This document shows, in pieces, positions 28,091 to 37,253 of a stretch of 64,000 nucleotides of DNA. Made by a program: the position numbers and the translations under genes. The notes under the pieces are model-generated. The model had not been told where the DNA came from. It saw only the letters and a list, made by a program, of their open reading frames with translations, and searched no databases. Each line of letters begins with the position of its first letter. The first letter of the stretch is position 1. The stretch comes from Bacteroidota bacterium (GTDB lineage Bacteria > Bacteroidota > Ignavibacteria > Kryptoniales > JAKASW01): assembly GCA_021812985.1 (NCBI GenBank), contig JAKAMG010000002.1:97879-161878 (forward strand). Direction: 5' to 3'.

Positions 28091-28606
28091 ATGAACATCC
28101 TATTCACAATAGTCCTGATACTTTTCGCGGCGTTTTCCAGGCTTATACCTCACGCCCCGAACTTCACGCCTGTAATTTCGATAGCGCTCTTCGCCGGCGC
28201 GTACCTAAAGAAGAGATATGCCTTCCTCGTACCGACCGCGGCGTTGTTCCTGAGCGACATCGTCATCGGTTTTTACGACGCCGGTTCGATGGCCTTCGTT
28301 TACGGCACGCTTCTCTTGATCGTGGCCATGGGCCTGCTCCTCGAGAACAAGGTGTCCGCGGGAAAGATCGCCGGGCTTTCCGTCGCGGGCGCGGTGATAT
28401 TCTTCATCACTACGAACTTCGCAGTCTGGCTTGTGCCAGGTTCGATATATTCCAGGACTATTGCCGGCCTCGTGCAATGCTACGTTCTCGCGATTCCCTT
28501 TTTCGGCAACACGATCCTCAGCACGCTGATATACAGCGCCGCCATGTTCGGCATATACGAGGCGGCCGAGAAATACCTCTTCAAGCCAAAACCAGTACGG
28601 GAATAA
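28091..28606 (+). CDS. DUF6580-type integral membrane protein, possible small-molecule transporter
   Basis: Inner-membrane protein of 171 residues with about five to six hydrophobic segments and a conserved N-terminal motif FSRLIPHAPNFTPVISIALFAGAYL, typical of the DUF6580 putative transport family, which resembles ECF-type S components in size and topology. One cysteine lies in a membrane segment (LVQCYVLAIPFF, Cys130). Strong GGAGG site 5 nt before ATG 28091. It lies 197 nt after btuB in the same direction, so it could serve corrinoid passage through the inner membrane; that role is inferred only from position. A strong terminator follows it. Confidence 0.75.
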   Translation: MNILFTIVLILFAAFSRLIPHAPNFTPVISIALFAGAYLKKRYAFLVPTAALFLSDIVIGFYDAGSMAFVYGTLLLIVAMGLLLENKVSAGKIAGLSVAGAVIFFITTNFAVWLVPGSIYSRTIAGLVQCYVLAIPFFGNTILSTLIYSAAMFGIYEAAEKYLFKPKPVRE

Positions 28607-28617
28607 ACAGAAAATCT

Positions 28618-28649
28618 GGGTGCCGGATATCCGGCACCCTTTCTTTTTC
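28618..28649 (+). terminator. Rho-independent terminator
   Basis: Perfect 22-nt palindrome GGGTGCCGGATATCCGGCACCC (28618-28639, 11-bp half-sites) followed by TTTCTTTTTC, 12 nt after the DUF6580 stop. Confidence 0.85.
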
Positions 28650-28697
28650 GCCGGAGGCCGAAGGGGTGTTCGGTCAATCAAACGGAGGGTGATCCAG

Positions 28698-29018
28698 ATG
28701 GATGCACAGGCAAGGTACAGCCTCACCATGGAGTTTCAGCGGATTGAACAGAAGCCGATGATGAAGTGGGGCCCGGTCAGGGTTTTCTTCGTTGCCGGTA
28801 TTCAATTCCTCGTTTCGGCTTCCGTAGCCGTCGACGCGATTCGGATCGTGAAAATGAGCAACTGGTTCGTAGTCCCGCTGGTACTTGTCGCCCTGGTTCT
28901 CGCGGCGACTGCCACCTACAACGTAGTGATGTACGGAATCGACAGGAAATTCCGCGCGGTCATCGGAGCAATGCTCGCCGACGGCCGAGGCAGCGAGGCC
29001 GTCTCCAAAGGCCTGTAA
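28698..29018 (+). CDS. Small two-helix membrane protein, unknown function
   Basis: 106 residues. A hydrophilic N-terminus of about 28 residues precedes two hydrophobic helices (VRVFFVAGIQFLVSASVAV and WFVVPLVLVALVLAATATY) joined by a short basic loop, then a charged tail. I recognise no family. GGAGGG (28684-28689) about 9 nt before ATG 28698 makes the internal start convincing over the open extension to 28620, which would run into the preceding terminator. Reads as a real gene by ribosome site and composition; topology predicts inner membrane. Confidence 0.7.
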   Translation: MDAQARYSLTMEFQRIEQKPMMKWGPVRVFFVAGIQFLVSASVAVDAIRIVKMSNWFVVPLVLVALVLAATATYNVVMYGIDRKFRAVIGAMLADGRGSEAVSKGL

Positions 29019-29043
29019 ACGCAGGCCGGTTCAGCATGGAGGC

Positions 29044-29073
29044 ATAAAAAAACGGGGGACCGAAGCCCCCCGC
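29044..29073 (-). terminator. Intrinsic terminator of the T9SS gene ending at 29099
   Basis: On the minus strand, GGGGG-CTTCGGT-CCCCC hairpin (29054-29070) followed by GTTTTTTTATG. It lies 26 nt past the stop. It also forms a hairpin for the convergent small membrane protein gene. Confidence 0.82.
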
Positions 29074-29098
29074 CGCACGCCCCAACTCTTCCCGGGAC

Positions 29099-32000
29099 TT
29101 ATTTCATCAGAAGCATTTTCTGCTTGAACACCCTGTCCCCGGCACGCATGACGTAGAAGTACACACCAGAGGCAAATCTGTTCGCGTTGAAAGTTACCCG
29201 CTGGTAGCCAGCCCTCATGACACCGTCGATGAGCACCGCCACTTCCTGTCCCAGGATGTCGTAGACAGCGATTCTAACATGCGACTCCCTCGGGAGCGCG
29301 AACCCTATCGTTGTCGCTGGATTGAACGGGTTCGGATAGTTCTGGAGGAGCGCGAACTCCCTCGGGAGTGCTCCCTCATCGTTGACCCCGTCCAGTCCAA
29401 CCCCGGTGGTGAACGTGGCACTTTGAGAGTAGTCGCTGACCACGCCGTCTGTGTCTACAACAGCGACGCGCCAGTAGTGTGCCGTCTTCGCATCTAGCGG
29501 ATTGCCCAGCCTGACGGTAGTGTCAGGAGCGTTCACAATCGTATCAAGCACAAGCGTCGAGAACGCGTTGTCCTTGGCCACCTGCACACGATAAGTCAGG
29601 GCACCCAGGCAAACCCGCCACCGGAGAGTCGCTCTCCGCGGCTCTCCGGTCGTGCCCTGAGGCGAAGAGAGACCCGGGGCAAGGAGTGCCGGAGCGAAAT
29701 CGGTCTGATATCTCGGGAGTATCTCGTACGGGCCGATCGTCGCGCTTCCTGGGCTCGTGAACTGGACCGCGATAGCGGTCACCTTGATCGGGTAACCTGG
29801 CTCACCTGCCGCCGCCGCGTCGACTCCGGAATTGATGTACATTATCAAAGTGTCGGTCTGGCTCCCGCCGTACATTACGAGCGAAGTGTTCGCGCCCCAT
29901 GCCTGCGTGTCGTATCTCTTCATCAGTCCGTTCAACCTGATTAGCCTCGACTCATACAGTTCAGGGTTAGCATTGAACTGTGACACCGTCAAATCAATCG
30001 GACGCACTTTCTTTCCAGAAGCGACTTTCTGAACGTCCGTAGACACCGTGTCAGGAGTTATTTCAGAGTTGCCGCGATATTGATCCAGCTTGCCAATGAC
30101 GATAACAGAATCGCCGAAGGAGAATGCCTGCGCCGCTGCTCCGTACTTATACAAGTTCAGAGCTCCCACTGAGTCCTGAACATACTGACTGAGATTGGAC
30201 GCCTGGTAGTTCGGACCGTTTATGACTCCCGCCACTCTGAAGTAATAACCCTTGTATAGATTCAGGAGATTAGCGTCGGTCTTCTTAATTCCATCCAACG
30301 ACATCGGGCTGATTCCGGCAAAGTACGCGTTAGCGGCGACTTTCGCAGTGAGAGAGTCTCCGCCGTTCGTCGAGATGGCGCGTATCCGATATTCGATCCG
30401 GTAACCGTTCTGATTGACGTTCCCCGGTATCTTAGCCGTGAAGAGCGTATCCGTCAAAGCCATGTTCACCGAATCCGCGACATCGTTGACATAGTACAGA
30501 AGGCGCACGGCCGAGAGTCCGAAAAGATCCGTAACTTTCGCTGAGACGATCACCGAGTCTCCTGCGTTGGGGACGCGCGTCGACCGTGTGATACCCGAAA
30601 TCGAAGGTGGGGGCGCGTTAATGCCAGCCCCTGTTACCTTAACTGTGTCAGGTGACGAAGAGGCGTTGTGAGTGAAGACTATGTTGCCCGACTGAGAACC
30701 GACGGCCGTCGGCGCGAACGTCACACGGAACCAGACACTGTCTCCCGTGTTGAGCGTTGCGGATGTGGGATCAACCGTGAAGAGAGAATTGTCGGACGCG
30801 ACCGCGCTTATGTTCAACCCGGTCGTGCCGCTGTTCTTTACGTAGACGGAGTCCTTCTTATTCTGAGTAAGTATCACGTTTCCGAAGTTCATGCTGGCCG
30901 AAGAGAGTGTGAAGCCGGCCTGTATTCCTGTCCCGCTGACGCCTATGTTTTGGGAAGTCACTCCTGTGCTCGCGACCGAGATATTGTCCGAAGCAGCGCC
31001 GTAAGTGACGGGGTTAAAACGGACATATATCGTGGTCGTGTTGACCGCGCCGCCTGCCTGCGTGAGCGTGAGTGATGATCCGAAGCCGGAGCCAGACGTG
31101 GTTGATATTTCAAAATGGCTCGGCGCAGTTATGGTGATGTCGGCCGTGAGATTTCCGCCGCGCACAGTAAAGGTCTGCTCGGCCGAGGGGGTCCCCACAG
31201 CAACATTTCCAAATGCGAGCGGACCGCCGGTCGTCGCGATAAACGCTGCACCATTGCTCGGCGCGAAGTCGACCCCCCTGAACACCGTGTTTGCAGGAGA
31301 CGCAGCGAGCGTGTCAGCAGTGCTCCCGGAGCCGGTGTCCGTGACTCTTATCAAAGCGTTTGGGGTCGACGACGTTGTCGCGTATATCACCGGGTTTGTC
31401 CCGCTCCAGTCGACCGTCAATCCCCTCGAGGGTATAGCGGTCGTTCCGTTGTTCAGGAGCGTGTACGCTTTGCTCCAAGTACCGGCGCTGAGAGTCCACT
31501 TCTGTATACCGCCACCGTTCGCAGCTGAGCCGTCGTCAGCAACGTAAAGCGTATTTCCGTCAGGACTAACCGAGAAGCCGTAAGGACTGTGCGTTCCGCT
31601 GGTCGGCATGCCTGGCAGAAGTGTAGTGGTCTGACCCGAAGTGGTAGGAGTTCCGCTCCCTATCGAGCATACTCCGAGAAACGCGCCGGAAGCGGTGCTG
31701 ATGTACAGCTGATTGTTGTATACCCTTACGACGCGTGTGTTCGTGGGAGTAGATGACATCTGGATCGAGGTTCCGATGTTTCCGAATTGCTCATACCTTA
31801 TGCCGCCTCCTGACGTGGCCATCCATGTGTTGGAGGTTCCATCCATCACGGCCGACCTGACGGCCGACGTGCCGCCGTCTGTGATACCCGTGGTCAGGTC
31901 TATGTTGCCTGACGCGTCAATCCTTGCTATCAGCCTCTTCGTGGCGGCTATGGCGAACGAGCTGACTCCGGCCACGGTGTCGTACCCCGCTATCGTGAGG

Positions 32001-32272
32001 TACTTTCCATCCGCAGAGCGTGCGAGATGGCCCTCGCTCCCGGAATTGCCGGTTACCGTGAACCTCGGCGATGAACCGCTTGAAGGAAGAGCTATCGTCT
32101 GAACAAGCGATCCTGTCTTAGTGTATTCTTTCAGAGAGACCGGCGCGGAAGAACTGCTGAGAGTAGCAACTCCGTCCCCCATTTGTAGAACGACGATATT
32201 GCCGTTCGTGAATTGTCCCCATGCGCTCATTGAAAAAAGCGCCACGAATAGAACCGTACTGACAACGCGCAT
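29099..32272 (-). CDS. T9SS-secreted protein with propeller-like, choice-of-anchor-D and OB-like domains
   Basis: Secreted 1057-residue protein, function unknown. Signal peptide MRVVSTVLFVALFSMSAWGQ; a repeat-rich beta region (about 20-335) with propeller-like segments (FSVSPDGNTLYVADDG, RGLTVDWSGTNPVIYATTS); two Ig-like ASH/choice-of-anchor-D units (about 350-560: FGNVAVGTPSAEQTFTVRG, NFGNVILTQNKKDSVYVKNSG, PTAVGSQSGNIVFTHN); a beta domain (about 565-650); an OB-fold-like segment (about 660-850: YYFRVAGVINGPNY, YVQDSVGALNLY, RLIRLNGLMKRY); a fibronectin-III-like unit (about 870-960); and a T9SS sorting domain (QNYPNPFNPATTIGFAL, IAVYDILGQEVAVLI, ASGVYFYVM, KQKMLLMK). AGGAGG lies 6 nt before ATG 32272. 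The OB-like segment recurs in the next T9SS gene, suggesting a shared ligand theme. Confidence 0.85.
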   Translation of the reverse strand: MRVVSTVLFVALFSMSAWGQFTNGNIVVLQMGDGVATLSSSSAPVSLKEYTKTGSLVQTIALPSSGSSPRFTVTGNSGSEGHLARSADGKYLTIAGYDTVAGVSSFAIAATKRLIARIDASGNIDLTTGITDGGTSAVRSAVMDGTSNTWMATSGGGIRYEQFGNIGTSIQMSSTPTNTRVVRVYNNQLYISTASGAFLGVCSIGSGTPTTSGQTTTLLPGMPTSGTHSPYGFSVSPDGNTLYVADDGSAANGGGIQKWTLSAGTWSKAYTLLNNGTTAIPSRGLTVDWSGTNPVIYATTSSTPNALIRVTDTGSGSTADTLAASPANTVFRGVDFAPSNGAAFIATTGGPLAFGNVAVGTPSAEQTFTVRGGNLTADITITAPSHFEISTTSGSGFGSSLTLTQAGGAVNTTTIYVRFNPVTYGAASDNISVASTGVTSQNIGVSGTGIQAGFTLSSASMNFGNVILTQNKKDSVYVKNSGTTGLNISAVASDNSLFTVDPTSATLNTGDSVWFRVTFAPTAVGSQSGNIVFTHNASSSPDTVKVTGAGINAPPPSISGITRSTRVPNAGDSVIVSAKVTDLFGLSAVRLLYYVNDVADSVNMALTDTLFTAKIPGNVNQNGYRIEYRIRAISTNGGDSLTAKVAANAYFAGISPMSLDGIKKTDANLLNLYKGYYFRVAGVINGPNYQASNLSQYVQDSVGALNLYKYGAAAQAFSFGDSVIVIGKLDQYRGNSEITPDTVSTDVQKVASGKKVRPIDLTVSQFNANPELYESRLIRLNGLMKRYDTQAWGANTSLVMYGGSQTDTLIMYINSGVDAAAAGEPGYPIKVTAIAVQFTSPGSATIGPYEILPRYQTDFAPALLAPGLSSPQGTTGEPRRATLRWRVCLGALTYRVQVAKDNAFSTLVLDTIVNAPDTTVRLGNPLDAKTAHYWRVAVVDTDGVVSDYSQSATFTTGVGLDGVNDEGALPREFALLQNYPNPFNPATTIGFALPRESHVRIAVYDILGQEVAVLIDGVMRAGYQRVTFNANRFASGVYFYVMRAGDRVFKQKMLLMK

Positions 32273-32510
32273 TGTTACCTCCTGAATTAAGAGTGCCCTT
32301 CAATTAATTCAGATGGGCTACCAGCGAATGGACAGAATAACCCCGCGATGAACTCTTCGAATCTCAGAGTATTAATTCACAAATCGCCGATATGCCCGTC
32401 TTTTTTAGCACGACTGCTTAAGAACGAAACTAATTTGGAATGCCCGGAGCGAAATGTCAAGTACCGGCTCCGTTGACCCCGACAAATATTCCTATCCGGG
32501 CCAATAATCT

Positions 32511-35500
32511 TCATTTCACAAGCATCATTTTTCCCACCATCACATTTCCCCCGGCCCTGAGGATGTAGAAATAGGTTCCCGACGAAAACTTTCCCGCCTC
32601 GAACGTGAAGTTGTAGTAGCCGGCCGACTCTCTTTCGTCAACGAGCGTCGCAACTTCCCTTCCAAGCACGTCATAAACTTTCAGCGTCACATGGCTGATG
32701 ACAGGGAGCCGGTAGCTGATGACGGTAGTCGGATTGAACGGGTTGGGATAGTTCTGTCCAAGCGCGTAGGAAGATGGGACATCCGTGCCCGATCTCCTCA
32801 CGCCCAGGCCTATATTGTCGCTCCCGCCCGCTTCAATGTACCTTGCCTTGAACTCCTGAAGGTAGAGGTTCGAGATATGCGGATCATGGATCACGAGCGT
32901 GTTCTCGTTGTTCGACGTCTCCGCCGAGTTAGACCAGTTATGCGAGCCCGTGATAACCGACTCGTTGCCCTGAGCGGCATCGGCATCGATAAGAGCGTAT
33001 TTGTGATGGAGAAGACCCGTGAGGGTGCTTCCCTTCAAAAGCACATCGACGCCCGATCCCTGAAGGAATGAGAATTGGTTTCCCGAATCAGTGTTGTTAT
33101 CCAGCAGGACCCTTACCTTCCTCCCCGACGCCTTCTCCGTCGAGAGAAGCTGAGCGAGATCAGACCTCGTGAACGTCAGCATGCAAACGTTTATCGAGTG
33201 AGTGGCTGCGGAAAGGGTCCGGTAGATATTGGCGGTGGTCTGATCGGACGGACTGAAATAGAGTTCGATCGGAATACCTGCTACGTTGAATTTATGCGGA
33301 GTGTTATCCGTCTTTCTCAATCCGAATCTTGACTGGGTGGCATTCGGAGTATCGCTCTGGCTTCCCCACATCTCGTTGAACTCGATGGTGTACGCGCTGG
33401 CGATGGCTTTGTCCTGGATCTCAAGGGCGTTCTGCGCGTCATTGTTGTTGCCTGGGTCAGTGGCATTCCATGATCCTGACCAGACCCAGTCGTCCGTGAA
33501 GGAACTCGTGTCGCGGTAATCGAATACGGCGAACTTGTTATGCATGAGGCCGTTGCCGGCGTTCAGCGGATCAAATCTGTCTGTTATGAAGGGGATGCCG
33601 CTCGATTTCACCGCGTTCATCGGAGCCGTATTTGAGTTATCATACTCAGCTATCATGCGCACCTTCACCCCTCTGCCCTTCGCCGCGATGAGGGCGTTCG
33701 CGATGTTTGTCCCGACCGTGCCACTCATGCTGTATAAAGCAACGTCGATCGAGTAACGCGCAGCGTTAATCCTAGATATGAACTCGCTGGAGATGTCGAC
33801 CGTTTGCGCCTTGCCGCCGCGAGCCACCGATGTGTCCACCGACTTGGAAAAGAACACGTCGATCGCCCCCGTCGATCCCGTGGGGGAAGCCGTGCTGAAT
33901 AGCGCGTCCCCGGTCGTGTTCGATCCCGAGGAATCCTTCGCGACTACCTGGTAGTGGTAGACGGTCGCTGGCCATAATCCGCCGAGGACCATGTCATGGA
34001 GGGAGTCGGCCGAAGCGTCAACGAGCGAATCGGTGTAACTATCTGTTTTTCCGTATCTTACGGTTGCCGTCGACGCGTCGCCGGTCCTGAAGGTGATGGT
34101 TACCGAGTTCGGTTGAATGTCTGACTCCTCAGGCTTCTGGACGAACGAAGGGCCGGGCGAAACAATTATATCGTCCTGCGCCCGCGGCACGACCTCGTAG
34201 TCTGCCGTGTAGGGAGGTGTAAGCGTTGAAGTTGTTCCCGGTTTGTACTGCTTCAGAATTCCTATAAGATCAAATGTCCCCGCAGGGATGTTCCAGCTCC
34301 CCGAGATGTAGCCGCCGGTGGTTCCGGTCACGTCCGTCAATGTCTGATTGGCCGAATTATAAGTCACGCCGTTCATCCGAACGAGCCTTCCCTCGTTGGG
34401 CTCGGAGTAGTCATCGTTGAATGTCTGGTTCACATCAGCAGCGGTGAGCAGAAGAGGGGCGGGGAGTTTGCATCCGTGCGCTAGGATGAACGTCCTTGCC
34501 GAATCCGGGAGAACTTCCGTTGTACCACGATGCTGAAAGATTGATCCCGTCAGGGTAATACTGTCTCCAACCTGATAATCGTACGCCCGCGAGAAGCTGA
34601 ACACATTTATGCCCGCCGTCGCATCCTGAACATAAAGATCAGTTCCGGTCGGATTCCCGTCTGATGTGATCACCCCGCTGATGGTTACCGTCGCCCCGAT
34701 CTGATATGGGCTGGCCGGGACTCCCTGGGAGTCGTTGATGTGCAGGTCGATGATTCTCACAATCTTGGTGACTGACACAGCAAGCTGCGAAGCGACCTGA
34801 GAAGGGAGGGCGCCAGCGGCCGCGGTCTCCAGGACAAAATACACCGATACTCCGGAGTCCGGGAGAGTGACCGACCGAAATACGACACGCGCGGTATCGG
34901 TCTTGCCGACAGACAGACCTCCGATACGGACGGTGTCCCGGGTCGCCTGCAGACTCGCTCCCGCTGTGCCCGATCCTGAAACGGATACGTCCGACGGACT
35001 CCCGGACCAGTTGACAAGCGAAGGGATGACAATGACCGCGGTATCTATGATTTCGGTCTCATTGCTCACGAAGCTGATTGCTAAGTCATGCGTCGAGGCG
35101 GCGTCCACCGTTGACGGTACGATGGAGGCTGTTCCGATCCCGCTCCCGGGAGATGATGTGGATGGCTCGACGGGACTCTTCGAGTTCTGCGGCTGAGGCG
35201 TCGTCCGCTGTACAAAATCATCGAGATTGTTGTCGCTGTCGTAACCATTACCCTCGAACTCGTCCGCCCCGCCGGCGTTCATAGATGCAGCGTCAGATGT
35301 GCTCTTCGCCTTTCTCTCAAGCGACACTCCCTGAACCGGCCTGACCGCGGGCGCACCTTCGAAATTTGGCGATGAGGTCGTTCCCCAGCCTATGAGATCT
35401 ATGACCGTTCCGGAAGAATTTCTTATGAATACGGCGCCGCCTGTATTGCCCAGACCAAGCGTGGAACTCGGCGCGGGATTATTATCACGCGTGACTACTC

Positions 35501-35807
35501 CGCCACCACCGAATAAATAATAGCCGTGAGCCTGCATGACAGTGCCCGACGGCATGACGTACTTGTTCGTATACGTTGTGGATGTTGCGGACTTGTAATC
35601 AATCGTCCACCCGCTGATGTCCACTGATGACGTGGTCGGATTGTAGATTTCAACAAACTCGTCATTGTTAGAGGCCTGCGATTCATATACTCCATCTATC
35701 AGTATCTCGCTTATGACCACGTGGTCTGAAGTCTGCCCGAACGTGTAAGTCCATGGGAACGCGGTTAAGAGAGTGAAAGACGCAAATAGAACAGCCCTGA
35801 ATTGCAT
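32511..35807 (-). CDS. T9SS-secreted phospholipase-D-like protein with lamin-tail domain
   Basis: Secreted 1098-residue protein, probably a nuclease or phosphodiesterase. Signal peptide MQFRAVLFASFTLLTAFPWTYTFGQ; lamin-tail domain (about 28-195: VVISEILIDG, NDEFVEIYNPTTSSVDISGWTI); OB-like segment (about 350-540: VTISGVITSDGNPTG, YVQDATAGINVFSF, GRLVRMNGVTYN); fibronectin-III-like unit (about 560-650); then two PLD modules with complete HxKx4D motifs, MHNKFAVFD and LHHKYALID, each followed by GSWN/GSHNW; and a T9SS sorting domain (QNYPNPFNPTTVISYRL, LKVYDVLGREVATLV, SSGTYFYIL, KMMLVK). ATG 35807 has GGAGAA about 5 nt upstream; the extension to 35921 is discarded. Two HKD motifs in one chain are what a PLD superfamily active site needs. 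Confidence 0.88.
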   Translation of the reverse strand: MQFRAVLFASFTLLTAFPWTYTFGQTSDHVVISEILIDGVYESQASNNDEFVEIYNPTTSSVDISGWTIDYKSATSTTYTNKYVMPSGTVMQAHGYYLFGGGGVVTRDNNPAPSSTLGLGNTGGAVFIRNSSGTVIDLIGWGTTSSPNFEGAPAVRPVQGVSLERKAKSTSDAASMNAGGADEFEGNGYDSDNNLDDFVQRTTPQPQNSKSPVEPSTSSPGSGIGTASIVPSTVDAASTHDLAISFVSNETEIIDTAVIVIPSLVNWSGSPSDVSVSGSGTAGASLQATRDTVRIGGLSVGKTDTARVVFRSVTLPDSGVSVYFVLETAAAGALPSQVASQLAVSVTKIVRIIDLHINDSQGVPASPYQIGATVTISGVITSDGNPTGTDLYVQDATAGINVFSFSRAYDYQVGDSITLTGSIFQHRGTTEVLPDSARTFILAHGCKLPAPLLLTAADVNQTFNDDYSEPNEGRLVRMNGVTYNSANQTLTDVTGTTGGYISGSWNIPAGTFDLIGILKQYKPGTTSTLTPPYTADYEVVPRAQDDIIVSPGPSFVQKPEESDIQPNSVTITFRTGDASTATVRYGKTDSYTDSLVDASADSLHDMVLGGLWPATVYHYQVVAKDSSGSNTTGDALFSTASPTGSTGAIDVFFSKSVDTSVARGGKAQTVDISSEFISRINAARYSIDVALYSMSGTVGTNIANALIAAKGRGVKVRMIAEYDNSNTAPMNAVKSSGIPFITDRFDPLNAGNGLMHNKFAVFDYRDTSSFTDDWVWSGSWNATDPGNNNDAQNALEIQDKAIASAYTIEFNEMWGSQSDTPNATQSRFGLRKTDNTPHKFNVAGIPIELYFSPSDQTTANIYRTLSAATHSINVCMLTFTRSDLAQLLSTEKASGRKVRVLLDNNTDSGNQFSFLQGSGVDVLLKGSTLTGLLHHKYALIDADAAQGNESVITGSHNWSNSAETSNNENTLVIHDPHISNLYLQEFKARYIEAGGSDNIGLGVRRSGTDVPSSYALGQNYPNPFNPTTVISYRLPVISHVTLKVYDVLGREVATLVDERESAGYYNFTFEAGKFSSGTYFYILRAGGNVMVGKMMLVK

Positions 35808-35966
35808 GTAGGTTCTCCGGTCCTGCGGCCAGAACAAATCCGCTTCTGAATTAGAATAAATGGTATATGGGCTCAGCCTGCCATGCCGGGCCACAAATTC
35901 ATTAACACGACTCAGGACCAATATAAGGCAAATATTCTTCGAACAAAATGACGCGGGGTGCTCTGG

Positions 35967-37253
35967 TCACCTCGACAGTACCATCTTCCCCGCCGCGGAG
36001 AAAATCTGCCCGCCCTGGACCTCGACGCGCATGGAGTAGAAGTAGACGCCGCTCGGATGCATGCTCCCGTCAAATTTCACGGTGTGGAAACCAGCTCCCT
36101 CCCTGGATTCGACAAGGGTTTCCACCACCCTTCCTATCGCGTCGAACACCTTTAGCGACACATTGCCCGGTGCCGGAAGCTCATAGAAAATCGCCGTAAC
36201 GGGGTTAAAAGGGTTCGGGAAATTCTGGTGTACCACAAACGAGGCCGGCGCGCCCACGGAGACCTCAAGCAAGTCTCCCGCCTGTGCCACTTTACCGGAG
36301 TTCGAAACGACCTGGATCTGATAGTAGTACGTCATCCCCGGTGACACTTTGACATCCGCAAAATAGTAAGATGCTCCTCCTGTCGCGCTCCCGGAAACCG
36401 CGAGTCCCGGGTTGGTAGCGTATCCTGATATGAGATCGAAAGGTCCGGTGCTCTCAAGTGCGCGCATTACATTGAAACCGGCGATACCGATCTCGCTGGC
36501 GGTAGCGAATCTGATAACCACCTTCCCGTCCTCCACTGTCGCCGAAGCGCCACGCATCGTGACGGGCAAAGACACATCGTAAGTGCCGGTGATTTGAATG
36601 TTGTCAACAGCGAAGCTCGGGCGATAACCCGATCCCGAAACTTCCCTCCGCACCCAGCGAAGCTGGACGATGTCCCTATTGCTGCAGGAATCGGGAAGCG
36701 TTATAGTCTTCGTTTCGGGATTTTGAGGAGTAGTGACTCCCGACCCTGTTTGAGTCACAGTGTTATTCCGGTATTCGATTCCGGCCAGCGTCGTGAATGA
36801 CCCTGAAGTTCCCAACCTTAACTGCAAGGTGACCTCGTTGATCTTCGTGTTCGATGCGCTGTCGTAAGGGTTGCGTATCGTCATGACGTCGTAAGTAACC
36901 GACACTGACGTGTGCATCGTGGTTCGCACCGAAAGGGAGATTGAAGGATCGGTGCTCGAGCTTGCGAGCAACCCTATCTTGCCGTTGTAATTGTGGACGC
37001 CTCCCGCTGTCGTGCTTGCCGAGGAATTGCCCTGCAGTGACAGATCCGACAATGGAGAGACCGTCCTGAAAGTGGTGTTGGTTCCTGAAGTGCTTAACTG
37101 CCACCCCTGCCAGCCGTCAGGATAGGTGGTTGAAGCGGCGGGGAGTGAGCTGAAATCCTCTGAGTAAGGGAGTGAGCGCGCAACGGGGTTGCTCTGCCCC
37201 GTGACGTTCGATGAGAAGACTGATAGAAAGAATAGGAGAATAGCCCAACGCAT
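35967..37253 (-). CDS. T9SS-secreted beta-sandwich protein
   Basis: Secreted 428-residue protein of unknown function. Signal peptide MRWAILLFFLSVFSSNVTGQ; an N-terminal region (about 25-205: LPYSEDFSSLPAASTTYPDGWQGWQL, VRTTMHTSVSVTYDVMTIRNPY, RPSFAVDNIQITGTY) that resembles lectin-like or choice-of-anchor jelly rolls with a terminal DNIxIxG strand; a fibronectin-III-like segment (about 205-330: VTMRGASATVEDGKVVIRFATASEIGIAGFNVMRA); and a T9SS sorting domain (VVHQNFPNPFNPVTAIFYEL, LKVFDAIGRVVETLV, PSGVYFYSM, AGKMVLSR). GGAGGG precedes ATG 37253. It may be transcribed with the PLD-like gene 159 nt downstream. Confidence 0.82.
   Translation of the reverse strand: MRWAILLFFLSVFSSNVTGQSNPVARSLPYSEDFSSLPAASTTYPDGWQGWQLSTSGTNTTFRTVSPLSDLSLQGNSSASTTAGGVHNYNGKIGLLASSSTDPSISLSVRTTMHTSVSVTYDVMTIRNPYDSASNTKINEVTLQLRLGTSGSFTTLAGIEYRNNTVTQTGSGVTTPQNPETKTITLPDSCSNRDIVQLRWVRREVSGSGYRPSFAVDNIQITGTYDVSLPVTMRGASATVEDGKVVIRFATASEIGIAGFNVMRALESTGPFDLISGYATNPGLAVSGSATGGASYYFADVKVSPGMTYYYQIQVVSNSGKVAQAGDLLEVSVGAPASFVVHQNFPNPFNPVTAIFYELPAPGNVSLKVFDAIGRVVETLVESREGAGFHTVKFDGSMHPSGVYFYSMRVEVQGGQIFSAAGKMVLSR

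Noticed and set aside
28059-28091. TTGACA before the DUF6580 gene as a promoter
   Set aside because: The only -10-like TTATAA lies 21 nt away and overlaps the start codon, so spacing is wrong.
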